A stretch of 64,000 nt of DNA from Jingyaoa shaoxingensis (GCF_014385005.1 NZ_JACRSZ010000009.1:62001-126000); one strand, 5' to 3'; counted from the first letter of the stretch, positions 17,286 through 27,170 are shown. A program made the numbers and translations. Notes: generated from the sequence alone by a model not told the origin.

Positions 17286-18103
17286 AAGAGAGATTAGATG
17301 TAATGATGGTACAGCGTCAGCTTGCACCATCCAGAGAAAAGGCAAAAGCCCTGATTATGGCAGGCTGCGTGCTGGTGGACGGAGAACGGGAAGACAAGGC
17401 CGGTACCATGTTTGCTGATACCGTAGAGATTACAGTAAAGGGCAATACCTTGAAATACGTCAGCCGTGGCGGCCTGAAGCTGGAAAAAGCCATGGCGAAG
17501 TTTGATATTACATTAAATGGAAAAGTCTGCATGGATGTTGGGGCTTCCACAGGCGGTTTTACAGACTGTATGCTGCAAAATGGAGCCGTTAAGGTGTATT
17601 CTGTAGATGTGGGATACGGACAGCTTGACTGGAAGCTGAGACAGGATCCAAGAGTCATCTGCATGGAAAAGACCAACATCCGTTATGTGGTTCCGGAAGA
17701 TATACAGGAGCCGGTGGAATTTTCTTCTATCGATGTTTCCTTTATCTCTCTGACCAAGGTACTTTTACCGGTAAGAAATCTGCTGACAGAGAACGGACAG
17801 ATCGCGTGCCTGATCAAGCCACAGTTTGAAGCCGGACGGGAAAAGGTGGGCAAAAAAGGTGTAGTCAGAGATCCGGCAGTGCACAGGGAAGTCATTGAGA
17901 TGGTAACAGCTTACGCTAAGAGTATTTTCTTCCAGCCACTGAATCTGGAGTATTCTCCGATCAAGGGACCGGAGGGAAATATTGAATATCTCTTGCATTT
18001 ACAGAAAAAACCAGAGGGCAGTGCCATAGAAGAACCGTTATTTGATATCAGTGAGACGGTGCGGCTGGCGCATGAATCCCTGGACAAGAAGGAAAAAGAA
18101 TGA
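17282..18103 (+). CDS. tlyA: TlyA family rRNA 2'-O-ribose methyltransferase
   Basis: 273 residues; ATG overlaps the dxs stop. N-terminal S4 RNA-binding domain (RLDVMMVQRQLAPSREKAKALIMAG), then an FtsJ-like SAM domain with MDVGASTGGFTDCMLQ, the conserved CLIKPQFEAG and a final IKGPEGNIEYL. Family members methylate 16S/23S rRNA cytidines; older names include hemolysin A and YqxC. The location among nusB-recN genes is conserved in Firmicutes. Confidence 0.93.
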   Translation: MKERLDVMMVQRQLAPSREKAKALIMAGCVLVDGEREDKAGTMFADTVEITVKGNTLKYVSRGGLKLEKAMAKFDITLNGKVCMDVGASTGGFTDCMLQNGAVKVYSVDVGYGQLDWKLRQDPRVICMEKTNIRYVVPEDIQEPVEFSSIDVSFISLTKVLLPVRNLLTENGQIACLIKPQFEAGREKVGKKGVVRDPAVHREVIEMVTAYAKSIFFQPLNLEYSPIKGPEGNIEYLLHLQKKPEGSAIEEPLFDISETVRLAHESLDKKEKE

Positions 18104-18957
18104 AGCATTTTTACGTCATAACGAATGTGCAGAAGGATCCGGAACAGAAAGTAGCACAGTGGATTCAGAAGTATCTTCAGGGCAGAGATGTGGCATGTAC
18201 CATTCAGGGAGAAGAAGAGTGTCCATTGGGAAGCTATAAGTCTACGAATCCGGAAAAAGTACCGGCAGATGTGGATTGTGTGCTGGTGCTGGGAGGAGAT
18301 GGTACGGTACTTCGTGCAGCCAGAGATCTGGTTGACCGGCATCTTCCGTTGTTTGGAGTGAATCTTGGAACCCTTGGCTATCTTGCAGAGGTGGACCAGG
18401 AACATATCGAAGAAGCATTGAATCATCTGATTCTGGATGAATATATCAAAGAAGAACATATGATGCTGAAGGGTGGGGTCTGGCAGGGAGGCAGGGAGAT
18501 CCTCTCTGATGTTTCACTGAATGATATTGTGATTGCGCGAAGCGGCAGGATTCATGTCATGGATTTCCAGATCTATGTTAACGACCGCTTCCTGAATGAT
18601 TACAGCGCAGACGGAATCATTATCTCTACGCCGACCGGATCTACCGGGTATAATCTGTCAGCGGGAGGACCGATTGTATCGCCGTCAGCATCACTGATTC
18701 TGATCACACCGATTGCACCGCACACACTGAATGCCAGAAGTGTCATTCTTCCGGATACAGCCAATGTAAAAGTGGTCATTGGCAGGAGAAAGGAATCAGA
18801 AGAAGCGGCAGAAGTATCTTTTGACGGAGATACCACTGTAGAGATGACCTGCGGGGATGCAGTCGAGATAGAGAAGGCACAGAGCACCGTACAGTTTGTA
18901 AAAGTAGATCAGATCAGTTTTCTGGAGACACTGAGAAGGAAAATGAGCGGCACTTGA
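18100..18957 (+). CDS. nadK: NAD kinase
   Basis: 285 residues; overlaps tlyA by 4. The GGDGT motif (VLGGDGTVLRAAR), GVNLGTLGYLAEV and TPTGSTGYNLSAGGPIV are the three NAD kinase signatures. It phosphorylates NAD to NADP. Usual length and usual neighbour order tlyA-nadK-argR-recN. Confidence 0.96.
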   Translation: MKHFYVITNVQKDPEQKVAQWIQKYLQGRDVACTIQGEEECPLGSYKSTNPEKVPADVDCVLVLGGDGTVLRAARDLVDRHLPLFGVNLGTLGYLAEVDQEHIEEALNHLILDEYIKEEHMMLKGGVWQGGREILSDVSLNDIVIARSGRIHVMDFQIYVNDRFLNDYSADGIIISTPTGSTGYNLSAGGPIVSPSASLILITPIAPHTLNARSVILPDTANVKVVIGRRKESEEAAEVSFDGDTTVEMTCGDAVEIEKAQSTVQFVKVDQISFLETLRRKMSGT

Positions 18958-18969
18958 TCGGGAGGGCAT

Positions 18970-19425
18970 ATGAAGATTCAGCGACATGCAAAAATAGTAG
19001 AGTTAATCAATCAATATGATATTGATACACAGGAAGAACTGGCCAGACGCCTGAATGAAGCAGGTTTCCGTGTTACGCAGGCTACCGTGTCCAGAGATAT
19101 CCGTGAACTGCGGCTGACCAAGGTGGCAGTGGATGGTGGAAGGCAGCGTTATGTGGTAATGAATACGCCAAGCAGTGAACTGGATGAAAAATATCTTCGT
19201 ATTTTGCGGGATGGTTTTGTATCCATGGATATGGCACAGAACATTCTGGTGATCCGCACGGTGTCAGGAATGGCAATGGCTGTGGCAGCGGCCATGGATG
19301 CGCTGAACTGGAAGGAAATCGCCGGATGTATTGCCGGAGATGACACGATTATGTGTGCAATACGCAGTGCAGATGACACACTGCTGGTTATGGATAAGAT
19401 CCAGAAAATACTGGATTTTAAATAA
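18970..19425 (+). CDS. argR: Arginine repressor ArgR/AhrC
   Basis: 151 residues. Winged-helix N terminus (RHAKIVELINQYDIDTQEELARRL, TQATVSRDIRELRLTKV) and C-terminal hexamer/arginine domain with GWEIAGCIAGDDTIM-like pattern (here NWKEIAGCIAGDDTI). It represses arginine biosynthesis and activates catabolism with arginine as co-repressor. GGGAGGG lies before the ATG. Confidence 0.95.
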   Translation: MKIQRHAKIVELINQYDIDTQEELARRLNEAGFRVTQATVSRDIRELRLTKVAVDGGRQRYVVMNTPSSELDEKYLRILRDGFVSMDMAQNILVIRTVSGMAMAVAAAMDALNWKEIAGCIAGDDTIMCAIRSADDTLLVMDKIQKILDFK

Positions 19426-19457
19426 AGGAGCTCCCCGCCGGGAGTATGGGAAATTGT

Positions 19458-21143
19458 ATGCTGTTAAATTTACATGTAAAAAATATGGCACTGATCCGGG
19501 AACTGGATATTGATTTTGGAAAAGGGCTGAATATCTTAACAGGAGAGACCGGAGCCGGTAAATCTATATTGATCGGCTCTATTAATGTGGCTCTGGGCAT
19601 GCAGAGTTTTAAAGGATTTGCCAGAGAAGATGAGACATCCGCGCTGGTGGAACTGGTATTTTCTGTGGAAGATCCCAGCATAAGGGAGAAGATCGAACAG
19701 ATGGAACTGTCTGTAGAAGACAGACAGGTAATTCTGTCCCGTCGTCTGACAGGAGGAAGAAGTATCAGCAAGGTCAATGGAGAGACGGTGACACTGTCTC
19801 AGGTACGGGAGCTTGCATCCCTGTTGATTGATATTCATGGACAGCATGAACATCAGTCACTTCTTCATAAAAAGAATCATTTACAGATTCTGGATGAATA
19901 TGCAAAAGAAGAACTGGCACCTTATAAAGAAAAAGGCAGTGAGATTTACAGCAGTTATGCGGCACTTAAGAAGAAACTGGAAGCATCTGCTCTGGATGAA
20001 AGTACCAGAAAAAAAGAGACGGACTTTCTACAGTTTGAGATAGAAGAGATTGATCAGGCTGAATTGAAAAATGGAGAGGATGAAGAACTGGAGCAGCAGT
20101 ATAAAAAGCTGTTCAATGCCAGAAAAATTGCAGGAAGTGCAGGGGAAGCTTATGCGCTTACCGGAGATAACGGTGGCGGTGCAGCGGCTGCAGATCTGAT
20201 CTCCACTGCATTGCAGCGTATTCAGACCGTGCAGGAATATGATGAACCGCTGCAGAGTCTGGGAAGTCAGTTGGCAGAGATTGAGAATTTGCTGTCTGAT
20301 TTCAACCGGGAGATGTCCGGGTATCTGGATGATCTGACATTTGACGAATATGAATTTGAGAAGCTGGAAAAGCGTCTGGATCTCATCAATCATTTAAAGG
20401 TAAAATATGGAAATTCCGTTGAAGAAATTCAGCAATACCGGGACGAGAAAGAAAAACGTCTGGAAGAACTGCAGAATTATGATGTATATCTGGATGATCT
20501 GCGGAAAGACTATGAAGAGCAGGAGCAGCATTTGCGGGAAAATGCAGAAGCTATGTCCCAGATTCGAAAAAAATATGCACAGAGACTGGCAGAACAGATT
20601 CGAATACAGCTTGCAGACCTGAATTTTCTGGAAACAGGATTTGATCTAGAAGTATCTTCGAGTGCACCTTTATCTGCAAATGGATTTGACGAAGCCTGCT
20701 TTATGATCTCCATGAATCCAGGTTCCCCGATGCGTCCACTGGGTGATGTGGCATCCGGTGGTGAATTGTCACGAATCATGCTGGCAATCAAGACCGTGTT
20801 GGCAGACAAGGATCAGACCGAGACATTGATTTTCGATGAAATCGACGTGGGAATCAGTGGCAGGACGGCGCAGAAGGTATCAGAGAAGATGGCTGTTATA
20901 GCAAGAAGCCGTCAGGTTCTCTGCATCACCCATCTGGCGCAGATCGCATCCATGGCAGACCATCATTATTATATTGAAAAAAATGTCAGAGATGGAGTGA
21001 CAGAGACCGGTATTCGGGAACTGTCCCACACTGAAAGTGAAGAAGAGCTGGCAAGAATCCTGGGCGGCGCACAAATTACCGAGACTACACTGAAGAGTGC
21101 CCGTGAGATGAAGGAAATGGCAGACGCAACAAAAAAATACTAG
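19458..21143 (+). CDS. recN: DNA repair protein RecN
   Basis: About 561 residues from ATG 19458, where the protein starts MLLNLHVKNMALI like relatives; ATG 19446 adds four residues. Walker A GETGAGKS, coiled-coil arms through the middle, ABC signature ASGGELSRIMLAIK, Walker B TLIFDEIDVGISG. An SMC-like ATPase acting early in double-strand break repair. End of the operon; a strong terminator follows. Confidence 0.95.
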   Translation: MLLNLHVKNMALIRELDIDFGKGLNILTGETGAGKSILIGSINVALGMQSFKGFAREDETSALVELVFSVEDPSIREKIEQMELSVEDRQVILSRRLTGGRSISKVNGETVTLSQVRELASLLIDIHGQHEHQSLLHKKNHLQILDEYAKEELAPYKEKGSEIYSSYAALKKKLEASALDESTRKKETDFLQFEIEEIDQAELKNGEDEELEQQYKKLFNARKIAGSAGEAYALTGDNGGGAAAADLISTALQRIQTVQEYDEPLQSLGSQLAEIENLLSDFNREMSGYLDDLTFDEYEFEKLEKRLDLINHLKVKYGNSVEEIQQYRDEKEKRLEELQNYDVYLDDLRKDYEEQEQHLRENAEAMSQIRKKYAQRLAEQIRIQLADLNFLETGFDLEVSSSAPLSANGFDEACFMISMNPGSPMRPLGDVASGGELSRIMLAIKTVLADKDQTETLIFDEIDVGISGRTAQKVSEKMAVIARSRQVLCITHLAQIASMADHHYYIEKNVRDGVTETGIRELSHTESEEELARILGGAQITETTLKSAREMKEMADATKKY

Positions 21144-21171
21144 AGTACAAAAATGCATAGCTCACATACTA

Positions 21172-21212
21172 AGAAGGATATCGAATCACAAAACGGTATC
21201 CTTCTTTTTATA
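21172..21212 (+). terminator. Terminator after recN
   Basis: AGAAGGATA (21172-21180) pairs with TATCCTTCT (21197-21205), followed by a run of T (CTTTTTA). Confidence 0.85.
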
Positions 21213-21215
21213 ATG

Positions 21216-21250
21216 CCAGGGTCAAAAGGCTGAAACAAGGATGGACCTGT
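21216..21250. repeat. Degenerate hairpin sharing a 13-mer with 41280-41341
   Basis: CCAGGGTCAAAAG occurs here (21216-21228) and again at 41280-41292. Here the right arm GACCTG (21244-21249) pairs with CAGG-TC with one bulged G. Looks like a decayed copy of the same small hairpin element. Confidence 0.35.
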
Positions 21251-21312
21251 AAAAAAATGATCCATAAAGCATTTTTAGGATAAATTCCAAAAAAGGGAAA
21301 GGATGTGAGCAG

Positions 21313-22629
21313 ATGGGAAAAACTACGCAGAAGCGTGTCAGAAGAAAAATGGCACTGGATCTTACCCTGATTGCCGGGCTGTCCGGTGTCTTATTCTGGC
21401 TGGATCTATATACAAAAATTCCGGATCGTCTGACGGCAGCATCGGATGATCCGAAAACAGAGATTTTCCAGAATACATTTCCAGACTGGCTGGAAGAAGT
21501 GGTGGTGGCTGACAGTCAGGGAAAATCAGATATACCGTCCGAAAACCTGACAATGACAGGAACTGCGGATGGAGATATGAATGATAGTTATACAGTGCAG
21601 TGTAGTCTGTTTGGAACCATTCCTGTAAAACAAGTCGAAGTAGATGTTGTGGAGCGGCAGAAGATTGTTCCCTGTGGTATACCAATCGGTATCTATATGA
21701 AAACGCAAGGTGTGCTAATAGTGGGAACGGGAGAAGTATGTGATATCAACGGAGAACCGAAAAATCCGGGCGGAGATCTGGTGCATTCCGGGGATTATAT
21801 TCTGGCTGTGAATGATATTCCTGTGTCAGAAAAAGAAGAGGTAGTGCAGCAGATCAGTCAGGCAGTGGATGGGGAAGTGAAACTGACGGTACTGCGGGAC
21901 TCGGATATCATAGAACTGCAGGCTCCGGTGGTACAGACAGGAAAAAAAGAATATAAAGCAGGAATCTGGATCAGGGATGATACGCAGGGAATCGGAACTT
22001 TGACTTACGTAGCAGAAGATGGAACCTTCGGCGCTCTGGGACACGGCATCAATGACATCGATACCAGTACATTACTCACATTGGAAGGCGGGAACATATA
22101 CAATGCGAAAGTTTGCTCCATTGTAAAAGGAATGGACGGCAGCCCGGGAGAAGTGGGGGGAATCATCGATTACCAGCCAGAAAACATGCTGGGAACCATT
22201 ACAGAGAATTCAGAGATCGGAATATTCGGCAAGATGATCAGTGAAGCAGATACAACTGGATCGGGCATATCAGGAGCTGATGGAGTGAGAGCGGAAATAG
22301 AGGGGATAGAAGAACTGGAAGTCGCTTACCGCCAGGAAATTCAGACTGGTCCGGCAGCCATCCTGAGTGAGATCACAGGTGAACGAAAAGAATATCAGAT
22401 CGAGATAGAGAAGATCAACCTGAATAACAGCGATGCCAACAAGAGCATGGTTATCAAAGTGACAGATCCGGAGCTTCTGGAAATCACCGGCGGAATTGTA
22501 AGAGGTATGTCAGGCAGCCCCATCCTGCAAAATGGAAAAATTGTAGGTGCAGTGACCCATGTATTTGTCAAAGATCCCACCAGAGGATATGGAATCTTTA
22601 TAGAAAATATGATTTCGCATGAGAAATAA
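21313..22629 (+). CDS. spoIVB: SpoIVB serine peptidase (sporulation)
   Basis: 438 residues. An N-terminal membrane helix (LIAGLSGVLFWLDLYT), a PDZ domain around residues 120-200 (GDYILAVNDIPVS) and a peptidase family S55 domain with His244 (GHGIND) and the serine motif MSGSPI (Ser400/402). SpoIVB is made in the forespore, is secreted into the intermembrane space and triggers pro-sigma-K processing. GTGAGCAG gives only a moderate RBS. Monocistronic between two terminators; a sigma-F/G promoter is expected, but I could not assign one. Confidence 0.93.
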   Translation: MGKTTQKRVRRKMALDLTLIAGLSGVLFWLDLYTKIPDRLTAASDDPKTEIFQNTFPDWLEEVVVADSQGKSDIPSENLTMTGTADGDMNDSYTVQCSLFGTIPVKQVEVDVVERQKIVPCGIPIGIYMKTQGVLIVGTGEVCDINGEPKNPGGDLVHSGDYILAVNDIPVSEKEEVVQQISQAVDGEVKLTVLRDSDIIELQAPVVQTGKKEYKAGIWIRDDTQGIGTLTYVAEDGTFGALGHGINDIDTSTLLTLEGGNIYNAKVCSIVKGMDGSPGEVGGIIDYQPENMLGTITENSEIGIFGKMISEADTTGSGISGADGVRAEIEGIEELEVAYRQEIQTGPAAILSEITGERKEYQIEIEKINLNNSDANKSMVIKVTDPELLEITGGIVRGMSGSPILQNGKIVGAVTHVFVKDPTRGYGIFIENMISHEK

Positions 22630-22644
22630 ATAATCGAAAAGAGT

Positions 22645-22694
22645 ACGCTGCTCACAGGACGCTAACATATGTCAGCATTATGAGCAGCGTTTTG
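22645..22694 (+). terminator. Terminator after spoIVB
   Basis: ACGCTGCTCA (22645-22654) / TGAGCAGCGT (22681-22690) with TTTTG; a second hairpin GCTAACATATGTCAGC sits in the loop. Confidence 0.8.
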
Positions 22695-22730
22695 TACGAA
22701 TATGTTTAGATAGCTGAAAATGAATTTCTG

Positions 22731-22739
22731 TGATATGAT
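22731..22739 (+). promoter_or_regulatory. Extended -10 promoter of the chromate-transporter pair
   Basis: TGATATGAT reads as TGn-TATGAT, an extended -10. The -35 region (TAGCTG at 22711) is poor. Confidence 0.4.
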
Positions 22740-22783
22740 AGGAGAAAAAGATTGAGTGGGAGGAAAATTTAAGATTATAACAT

Positions 22784-23359
22784 ATGAATCAATTAAAAAA
22801 TAAGAATATAAAACTATTAAGAAAACTATTTTTTTCCACATTATACCTGAGTGCTCTTACTTTCGGCGGTGGTTATGTGATCGTCACCCTGATGAAGAAG
22901 CAGTTTGTGGATGAACTTCACTGGATTGACGAGGAGGAGATGCTGGATCTGGTGGCAATTGCCCAGTCTTCACCGGGAGCGATTGCAGTGAACGGGGCAA
23001 TTGTGGTGGGCTATAAGCTGGCTGGAATAGCCGGTGTACTGACTGCGGTTCTTGGAACGGTGATACCGCCGTTCCTGATCATAGCCGCAGTCTCTGTCTG
23101 TTATCAGGCATTTCGAAGTAATCAACTGGTGGCATGGATGCTGGAAGGTATGCAGTCAGGCGTGGGAGCTGTGATTGCTTCAGTGACTTTCGAGATGGCA
23201 TCCGGAATTGTAAAAGAGAGAAATACAATATCACTTCTGATCATGGCAGCAGCGTTTGCAGCATCTGTGATCTGGCAGATCAATACAGTATATATCATTC
23301 TGGCCTGTGGCTTACTGGGAATACTGATTACATTCTCAAAAAGGAGGATGAAGTCATGA
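22784..23359 (+). CDS. Chromate-transporter family protein, half 1
   Basis: 191 residues with about five to six membrane helices. Signature FGGGYVIVTLMKKQFVDE and QSSPGAIAVNGAIVVGYKLAG are those of the CHR (ChrA) family. In Firmicutes these occur as two short single-domain proteins encoded together that work as a pair. Substrate is chromate or another oxyanion such as sulfate; no evidence in the sequence chooses between them. Stop overlaps the partner's start. Confidence 0.88.
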   Translation: MNQLKNKNIKLLRKLFFSTLYLSALTFGGGYVIVTLMKKQFVDELHWIDEEEMLDLVAIAQSSPGAIAVNGAIVVGYKLAGIAGVLTAVLGTVIPPFLIIAAVSVCYQAFRSNQLVAWMLEGMQSGVGAVIASVTFEMASGIVKERNTISLLIMAAAFAASVIWQINTVYIILACGLLGILITFSKRRMKS

Positions 23360-23934
23360 TCTATCTACAATTATTCTTAAGCTTCCTGCAGATCGGAATG
23401 TTCAGCTTTGGCGGCGGTTATGCAGCCATGCCACTGATTCAGGGACAAGTGGTACAGACACATCAGTGGATGACCATGTCAGAATTCACAGATCTGATCA
23501 CGATTTCCCAGATGACGCCGGGACCGATAGCAGTGAATTCTGCAACTTTTGTGGGAATTAAGATTGCTGGGATACCTGGTGCACTGGTAGCCACATTTGG
23601 ATGTATTCTGCCATCCTGTTTGATCGTAACGGTATTGGCAAGACTGTATCTGCGCTACCGGAAGATGGATATGCTGCAGGGGGTGCTGGGCACACTGCGC
23701 CCTGCGGTGGTAGCGTTGATAGCGTCGGCAGGTGTATCCATACTGATTGCGACATTCTGGGGTTCAGAAGGAATCATACAGCCTGTAACTGTCAGATGGC
23801 ATCTGGTGGCAATTTTTCTGATTTGCTTTTGGCTGGTCTGGAAGAAAAAGAAGAATCCTATTCTGGCGATGATACTGGCAGGTATCATGAACGTGGTATG
23901 GAATCTGCTGAGTCCACTTTTACCAATCTCATAA
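23356..23934 (+). CDS. Chromate-transporter family protein, half 2
   Basis: 192 residues from ATG 23356, preceded by AAGGAGGAT. Homologous to the gene before it: FSFGGGYAAMPLIQGQVV and SQMTPGPIAVNSATFVGIKIAGIPG mirror its motifs. The pair together would form a full-length antiparallel CHR transporter. Confidence 0.88.
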   Translation: MIYLQLFLSFLQIGMFSFGGGYAAMPLIQGQVVQTHQWMTMSEFTDLITISQMTPGPIAVNSATFVGIKIAGIPGALVATFGCILPSCLIVTVLARLYLRYRKMDMLQGVLGTLRPAVVALIASAGVSILIATFWGSEGIIQPVTVRWHLVAIFLICFWLVWKKKKNPILAMILAGIMNVVWNLLSPLLPIS

Positions 23935-23952
23935 AAAGTTTGCTGTTATTAC

Positions 23953-23981
23953 TTGAAAGTAAATCAGGATGTACCTATAAT
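23953..23981 (+). promoter_or_regulatory. Sigma-A promoter of feoAB
   Basis: TTGAAA (23953-23958), 17 bases, TATAAT (23976-23981). No clear Fur box or DtxR-type palindrome was seen around it. Confidence 0.75.
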
Positions 23982-24039
23982 AGACAGGATATGTACTTCA
24001 GATAAAGTTCGATTTAATGCGGAAAGGAAGGACTTAAGT

Positions 24040-26376
24040 ATGACACTGAAGGAGTTACAGATAGGACAAAGTGCAGTAATCTGCACGGTTGGCGGGGAAG
24101 GTGCCCTGCGGCAGCATTTCCTGGACATGGGCGTGATACCGGGGGCAGAGGTGACTGTGGTGAAGCTGGCACCGATGGGAGACCCGATGGAATTGCAGAT
24201 CCATGGATATGAACTGACTCTGCGGTTGGCAGATGCGGATCAGATCGGGATCCGGCCAATCGAACAGAGAACAAGAAAGCATGAAGGAGCAAGCGACATT
24301 AATCAGTCGATACACCCGGGGCTGGGAGAAGATGGAAAGTATCATGCCAAAGGAGACGGCAATCCGCTCCCGGAAGGAACGACACTGACCTATGCCTTGG
24401 TAGGTAATCAGAATTGCGGAAAGACCACATTGTTTAATCAGTTGACCGGAGCCAATCAGCATGTGGGTAATTTCCCAGGTGTGACGGTAGATCGGAAGGA
24501 TGGATCCATTCGGGGATATGAAAATACACGGATTACCGATCTCCCTGGAATTTATTCTATGTCCCCGTATACCAGTGAAGAGATTGTGTCTCGTAATTTT
24601 GTACTGGAAGACAAACCAAAAGCAATTATTAATATCGTAGATGCCACCAATATTCAGAGAAATCTGTATCTGACTATGCAGCTTCTTGAGATGAATGTAC
24701 CGATGGTGGTGGCGTTGAATATGATGGATGAGCTGATCGGCAATGGCGGTTCTATTGATGTAAATGCCATGGAAGCCATGCTGGGCGTACCGGTTGTGCC
24801 TATTTCCGCAGCAAAGAATGAGGGCGTGGATGAACTGGTGAAGCATGCTATACACATTGCAAAATATCAGGAACGTCCGGGCAGACAGGACTTCTGCGAT
24901 GAAAACGATTTTAACGGAGCAGTACACCGCTGCATTCATTCAGTCTGTCATCTGATACAGGATCATGCAGAGCATGCCGGGATCCCCATCCGGTTTGCGG
25001 CATCTAAGTTGATTGAAGGTGATCATCTGATCGAGAAGCAGCTGGAACTGGATCAAAATGAAATTGAGACTATCGAACATCTGATTCTTCAGATGGAAAA
25101 AGAACGGGGACTGGACCGCAGTGCAGCAATGGCTGATATGCGTTTTTCTTTTATTGAAAAAGTCTGTGAACAGACGGTAGTGAAGCCAAAGGAAAGCAAA
25201 GAACGAATCCGCAGTGAAAAAATAGACAGGCTCCTCACTGGAAAATATACAGCCATACCATGTTTTGTCGGAATTATGCTGGCTGTTTTCTATCTGACAT
25301 TTAATGTCATCGGAGCATGGCTGCAAAGTCTCCTGGAGATGGGAGTGACGGCTCTGACAGAAGTGGTAGATTCTGCACTGACAGCGGCGCAGGTAAACAG
25401 TGCGTTGCATGGCTTGATTATTGACGGTATTTTTACCGGAGTAGGATCTGTGTTATCCTTCCTTCCAATTATTGTGACACTGTTCTTATTCCTGTCATTG
25501 ATGGAGGACAGTGGGTACATAGCGAGAGTCGCATTTTTCATGGACAAGCTGTTACGAAAGATCGGGCTTTCCGGAAGAAGTATCGTACCCCTCCTGATAG
25601 GGTTTGGCTGTACGGTTCCGGCTGTTATGGCGACCAGAACCCTGCCAAGTGAGCGTGACCGTAAAATGACCATCTTATTGACACCATTTATGAGTTGTAC
25701 GGCGAAGCTGCCAATCTATGCATTCTTTGTCAATGCATTTTTCCCTGGAAAAGGCGGATTCATTATGACTGGGCTGTATGTACTGGATATCTGCATTGGC
25801 ATACTGGCTGCATTTTTATTCAAAGGAACATTGTTTAAAGGGGAAGCAGTACCATTTGTTATGGAGCTCCCGAATTACAGGCTCCCAGGAGTGAAAAATG
25901 TGGGACAGCTCCTGTGGGAAAAGGCTAAGGATTTCCTTCAGAGAGCGTTTACGGTGATTCTTCTGGCAACCATTGTGGTATGGTTCCTTCAGAGTTTTGA
26001 TCTGACCTTTAATCTGGTGACAGATTCTTCAAAGAGTATTCTGGCTATGGTAGCCGGATGGATTGCACCACTGTTTGTTCCTCTTGGATTGGGAGACTGG
26101 AGAATTATAGTATCTCTGATCAGTGGCTTTATGGCAAAAGAAAGTGTAGTATCCACACTGGGAATTCTGTTCGCCGGTGGTGTGGGAAATGCGCTGACCA
26201 CTTTATCAGCAGCATCTCTTCTGGTGTTCAGTCTGCTGTACACGCCATGTGTGGCGGCAATCAGCACAATTAAGAGAGAACTTGGAGGAAAATGGGCAAT
26301 TGCCGTAGTGATCTGGCAGTGTGCGATTGCCTGGGTGGCAGCCTTTGGGGTGAGAGTAATTGGAATGGTGTTGTAA
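24040..26376 (+). CDS. feoB: Ferrous iron transporter, FeoA-FeoB fusion
   Basis: 778 residues from ATG 24040 with GGAAGGAC upstream. Residues 1 to about 80 form a FeoA SH3-like domain (MTLKELQIGQSAVI, LRQHFLDMGVIPGAEV). After a linker rich in charged residues comes the FeoB G domain: G1 NQNCGKTTLFNQLTG, G3 DLPGIYSM, G4 NMMD. The C-terminal part has Gate motifs and about ten membrane helices (GFGCTVPAVMATRTL, FMSCTAKLPIYAFF). Imports Fe(II). The fused FeoA probably stays tethered as a regulator. Single-gene operon. Confidence 0.94.
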   Translation: MTLKELQIGQSAVICTVGGEGALRQHFLDMGVIPGAEVTVVKLAPMGDPMELQIHGYELTLRLADADQIGIRPIEQRTRKHEGASDINQSIHPGLGEDGKYHAKGDGNPLPEGTTLTYALVGNQNCGKTTLFNQLTGANQHVGNFPGVTVDRKDGSIRGYENTRITDLPGIYSMSPYTSEEIVSRNFVLEDKPKAIINIVDATNIQRNLYLTMQLLEMNVPMVVALNMMDELIGNGGSIDVNAMEAMLGVPVVPISAAKNEGVDELVKHAIHIAKYQERPGRQDFCDENDFNGAVHRCIHSVCHLIQDHAEHAGIPIRFAASKLIEGDHLIEKQLELDQNEIETIEHLILQMEKERGLDRSAAMADMRFSFIEKVCEQTVVKPKESKERIRSEKIDRLLTGKYTAIPCFVGIMLAVFYLTFNVIGAWLQSLLEMGVTALTEVVDSALTAAQVNSALHGLIIDGIFTGVGSVLSFLPIIVTLFLFLSLMEDSGYIARVAFFMDKLLRKIGLSGRSIVPLLIGFGCTVPAVMATRTLPSERDRKMTILLTPFMSCTAKLPIYAFFVNAFFPGKGGFIMTGLYVLDICIGILAAFLFKGTLFKGEAVPFVMELPNYRLPGVKNVGQLLWEKAKDFLQRAFTVILLATIVVWFLQSFDLTFNLVTDSSKSILAMVAGWIAPLFVPLGLGDWRIIVSLISGFMAKESVVSTLGILFAGGVGNALTTLSAASLLVFSLLYTPCVAAISTIKRELGGKWAIAVVIWQCAIAWVAAFGVRVIGMVL

Positions 26377-26445
26377 AGAAGATATATGTATAGATGTTCA
26401 GAGCCACGCACTTTGTGAACATTCTGTGAAATTATCAGAAAACTA

Positions 26446-26474
26446 TTGCAAAATAAGAAAAATAGGACTACAAT
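26446..26474 (+). promoter_or_regulatory. Sigma-A promoter of the L25/Ctc gene
   Basis: TTGCAA (26446-26451), 17 bases, TACAAT (26469-26474), about 95 bases before the start codon. Confidence 0.65.
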
Positions 26475-26569
26475 GCGAAGCGAAACAAGAGAAAACGAAT
26501 CGTCACTCAGTAATGACTCTTTCGCAAAACATCCCTGTTTACTATTTGTATCAATGGAGGAAAAGATAA

Positions 26570-27154
26570 ATGAATACTTACAAAGTGCAAAAAAGAGACA
26601 TGGAAACTAAGGCAAAAAAACTGAGAAGAGAAGGTTTTGTTACAGGAAATCTTTTTGGAAAAGAGATTAAGGAATCTATTCCACTGAAGATTGAACGCAA
26701 AGAAGCTGAACGTCTTTTACGTGAATGTATGAAGGGCAGTCAGGTATTACTGGATCTGGAAGGCACCACATACGATGTACTGGTCAAAGAGATGGATTAC
26801 AACTCTATGAAGAATGAGATTATGGAGATGGATTTCCAGGCACTGGTCAAAGGTGAAAAAGTACATTCCGTAGCAGAAATCGTATTACACAATAAAGAAA
26901 TGGTAGTTGGCGGAGTGGTTGACCAGCTTCTGACAGAGATCGCTTACAAGGCAGAACCATCGGCACTGGTTGAAAAAGTCATTGTAGACTGTAGCACCTT
27001 GAAGCTTGGTGACACACTGAAAGTTGCAGATCTGGATATCGCGAAAGACAAAGATATCGATATTACAACACATATGGATGCACCGGTTGTCAGCGTCATT
27101 GCACCACGTAATGCAGAGATACCGGAGACAGAAGAAGAAGAGACAGCAGAATAA
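26570..27154 (+). CDS. 50S ribosomal protein L25/general stress protein Ctc
   Basis: 194 residues. The N-terminal L25 domain (KLRREGFVTGNLFGKEIKESIPL, VLVKEMDYNSMKNEIMEMDFQAL) binds 5S rRNA, and the C-terminal TL5/Ctc beta domain ends in an acidic tail (ETEEEETAE). The long form is the CTC type found in Gram-positives. RBS GGAGG precedes the ATG. Expressed alone. Confidence 0.92.
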   Translation: MNTYKVQKRDMETKAKKLRREGFVTGNLFGKEIKESIPLKIERKEAERLLRECMKGSQVLLDLEGTTYDVLVKEMDYNSMKNEIMEMDFQALVKGEKVHSVAEIVLHNKEMVVGGVVDQLLTEIAYKAEPSALVEKVIVDCSTLKLGDTLKVADLDIAKDKDIDITTHMDAPVVSVIAPRNAEIPETEEEETAE

Positions 27155-27170
27155 GATTTTTGAAACAGGA

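Noticed and set aside
23940..24039. Fur or DtxR box at feoAB
   Set aside because: No palindrome close to the consensus was visible.
24055..24939. 294-codon minus-strand frame over feoAB
   Set aside because: Antisense shadow of FeoA and G-domain motifs.
26380..26569. Short frame between feoAB and L25
   Set aside because: Runs across the promoter of the L25 gene and has no RBS or similarity.
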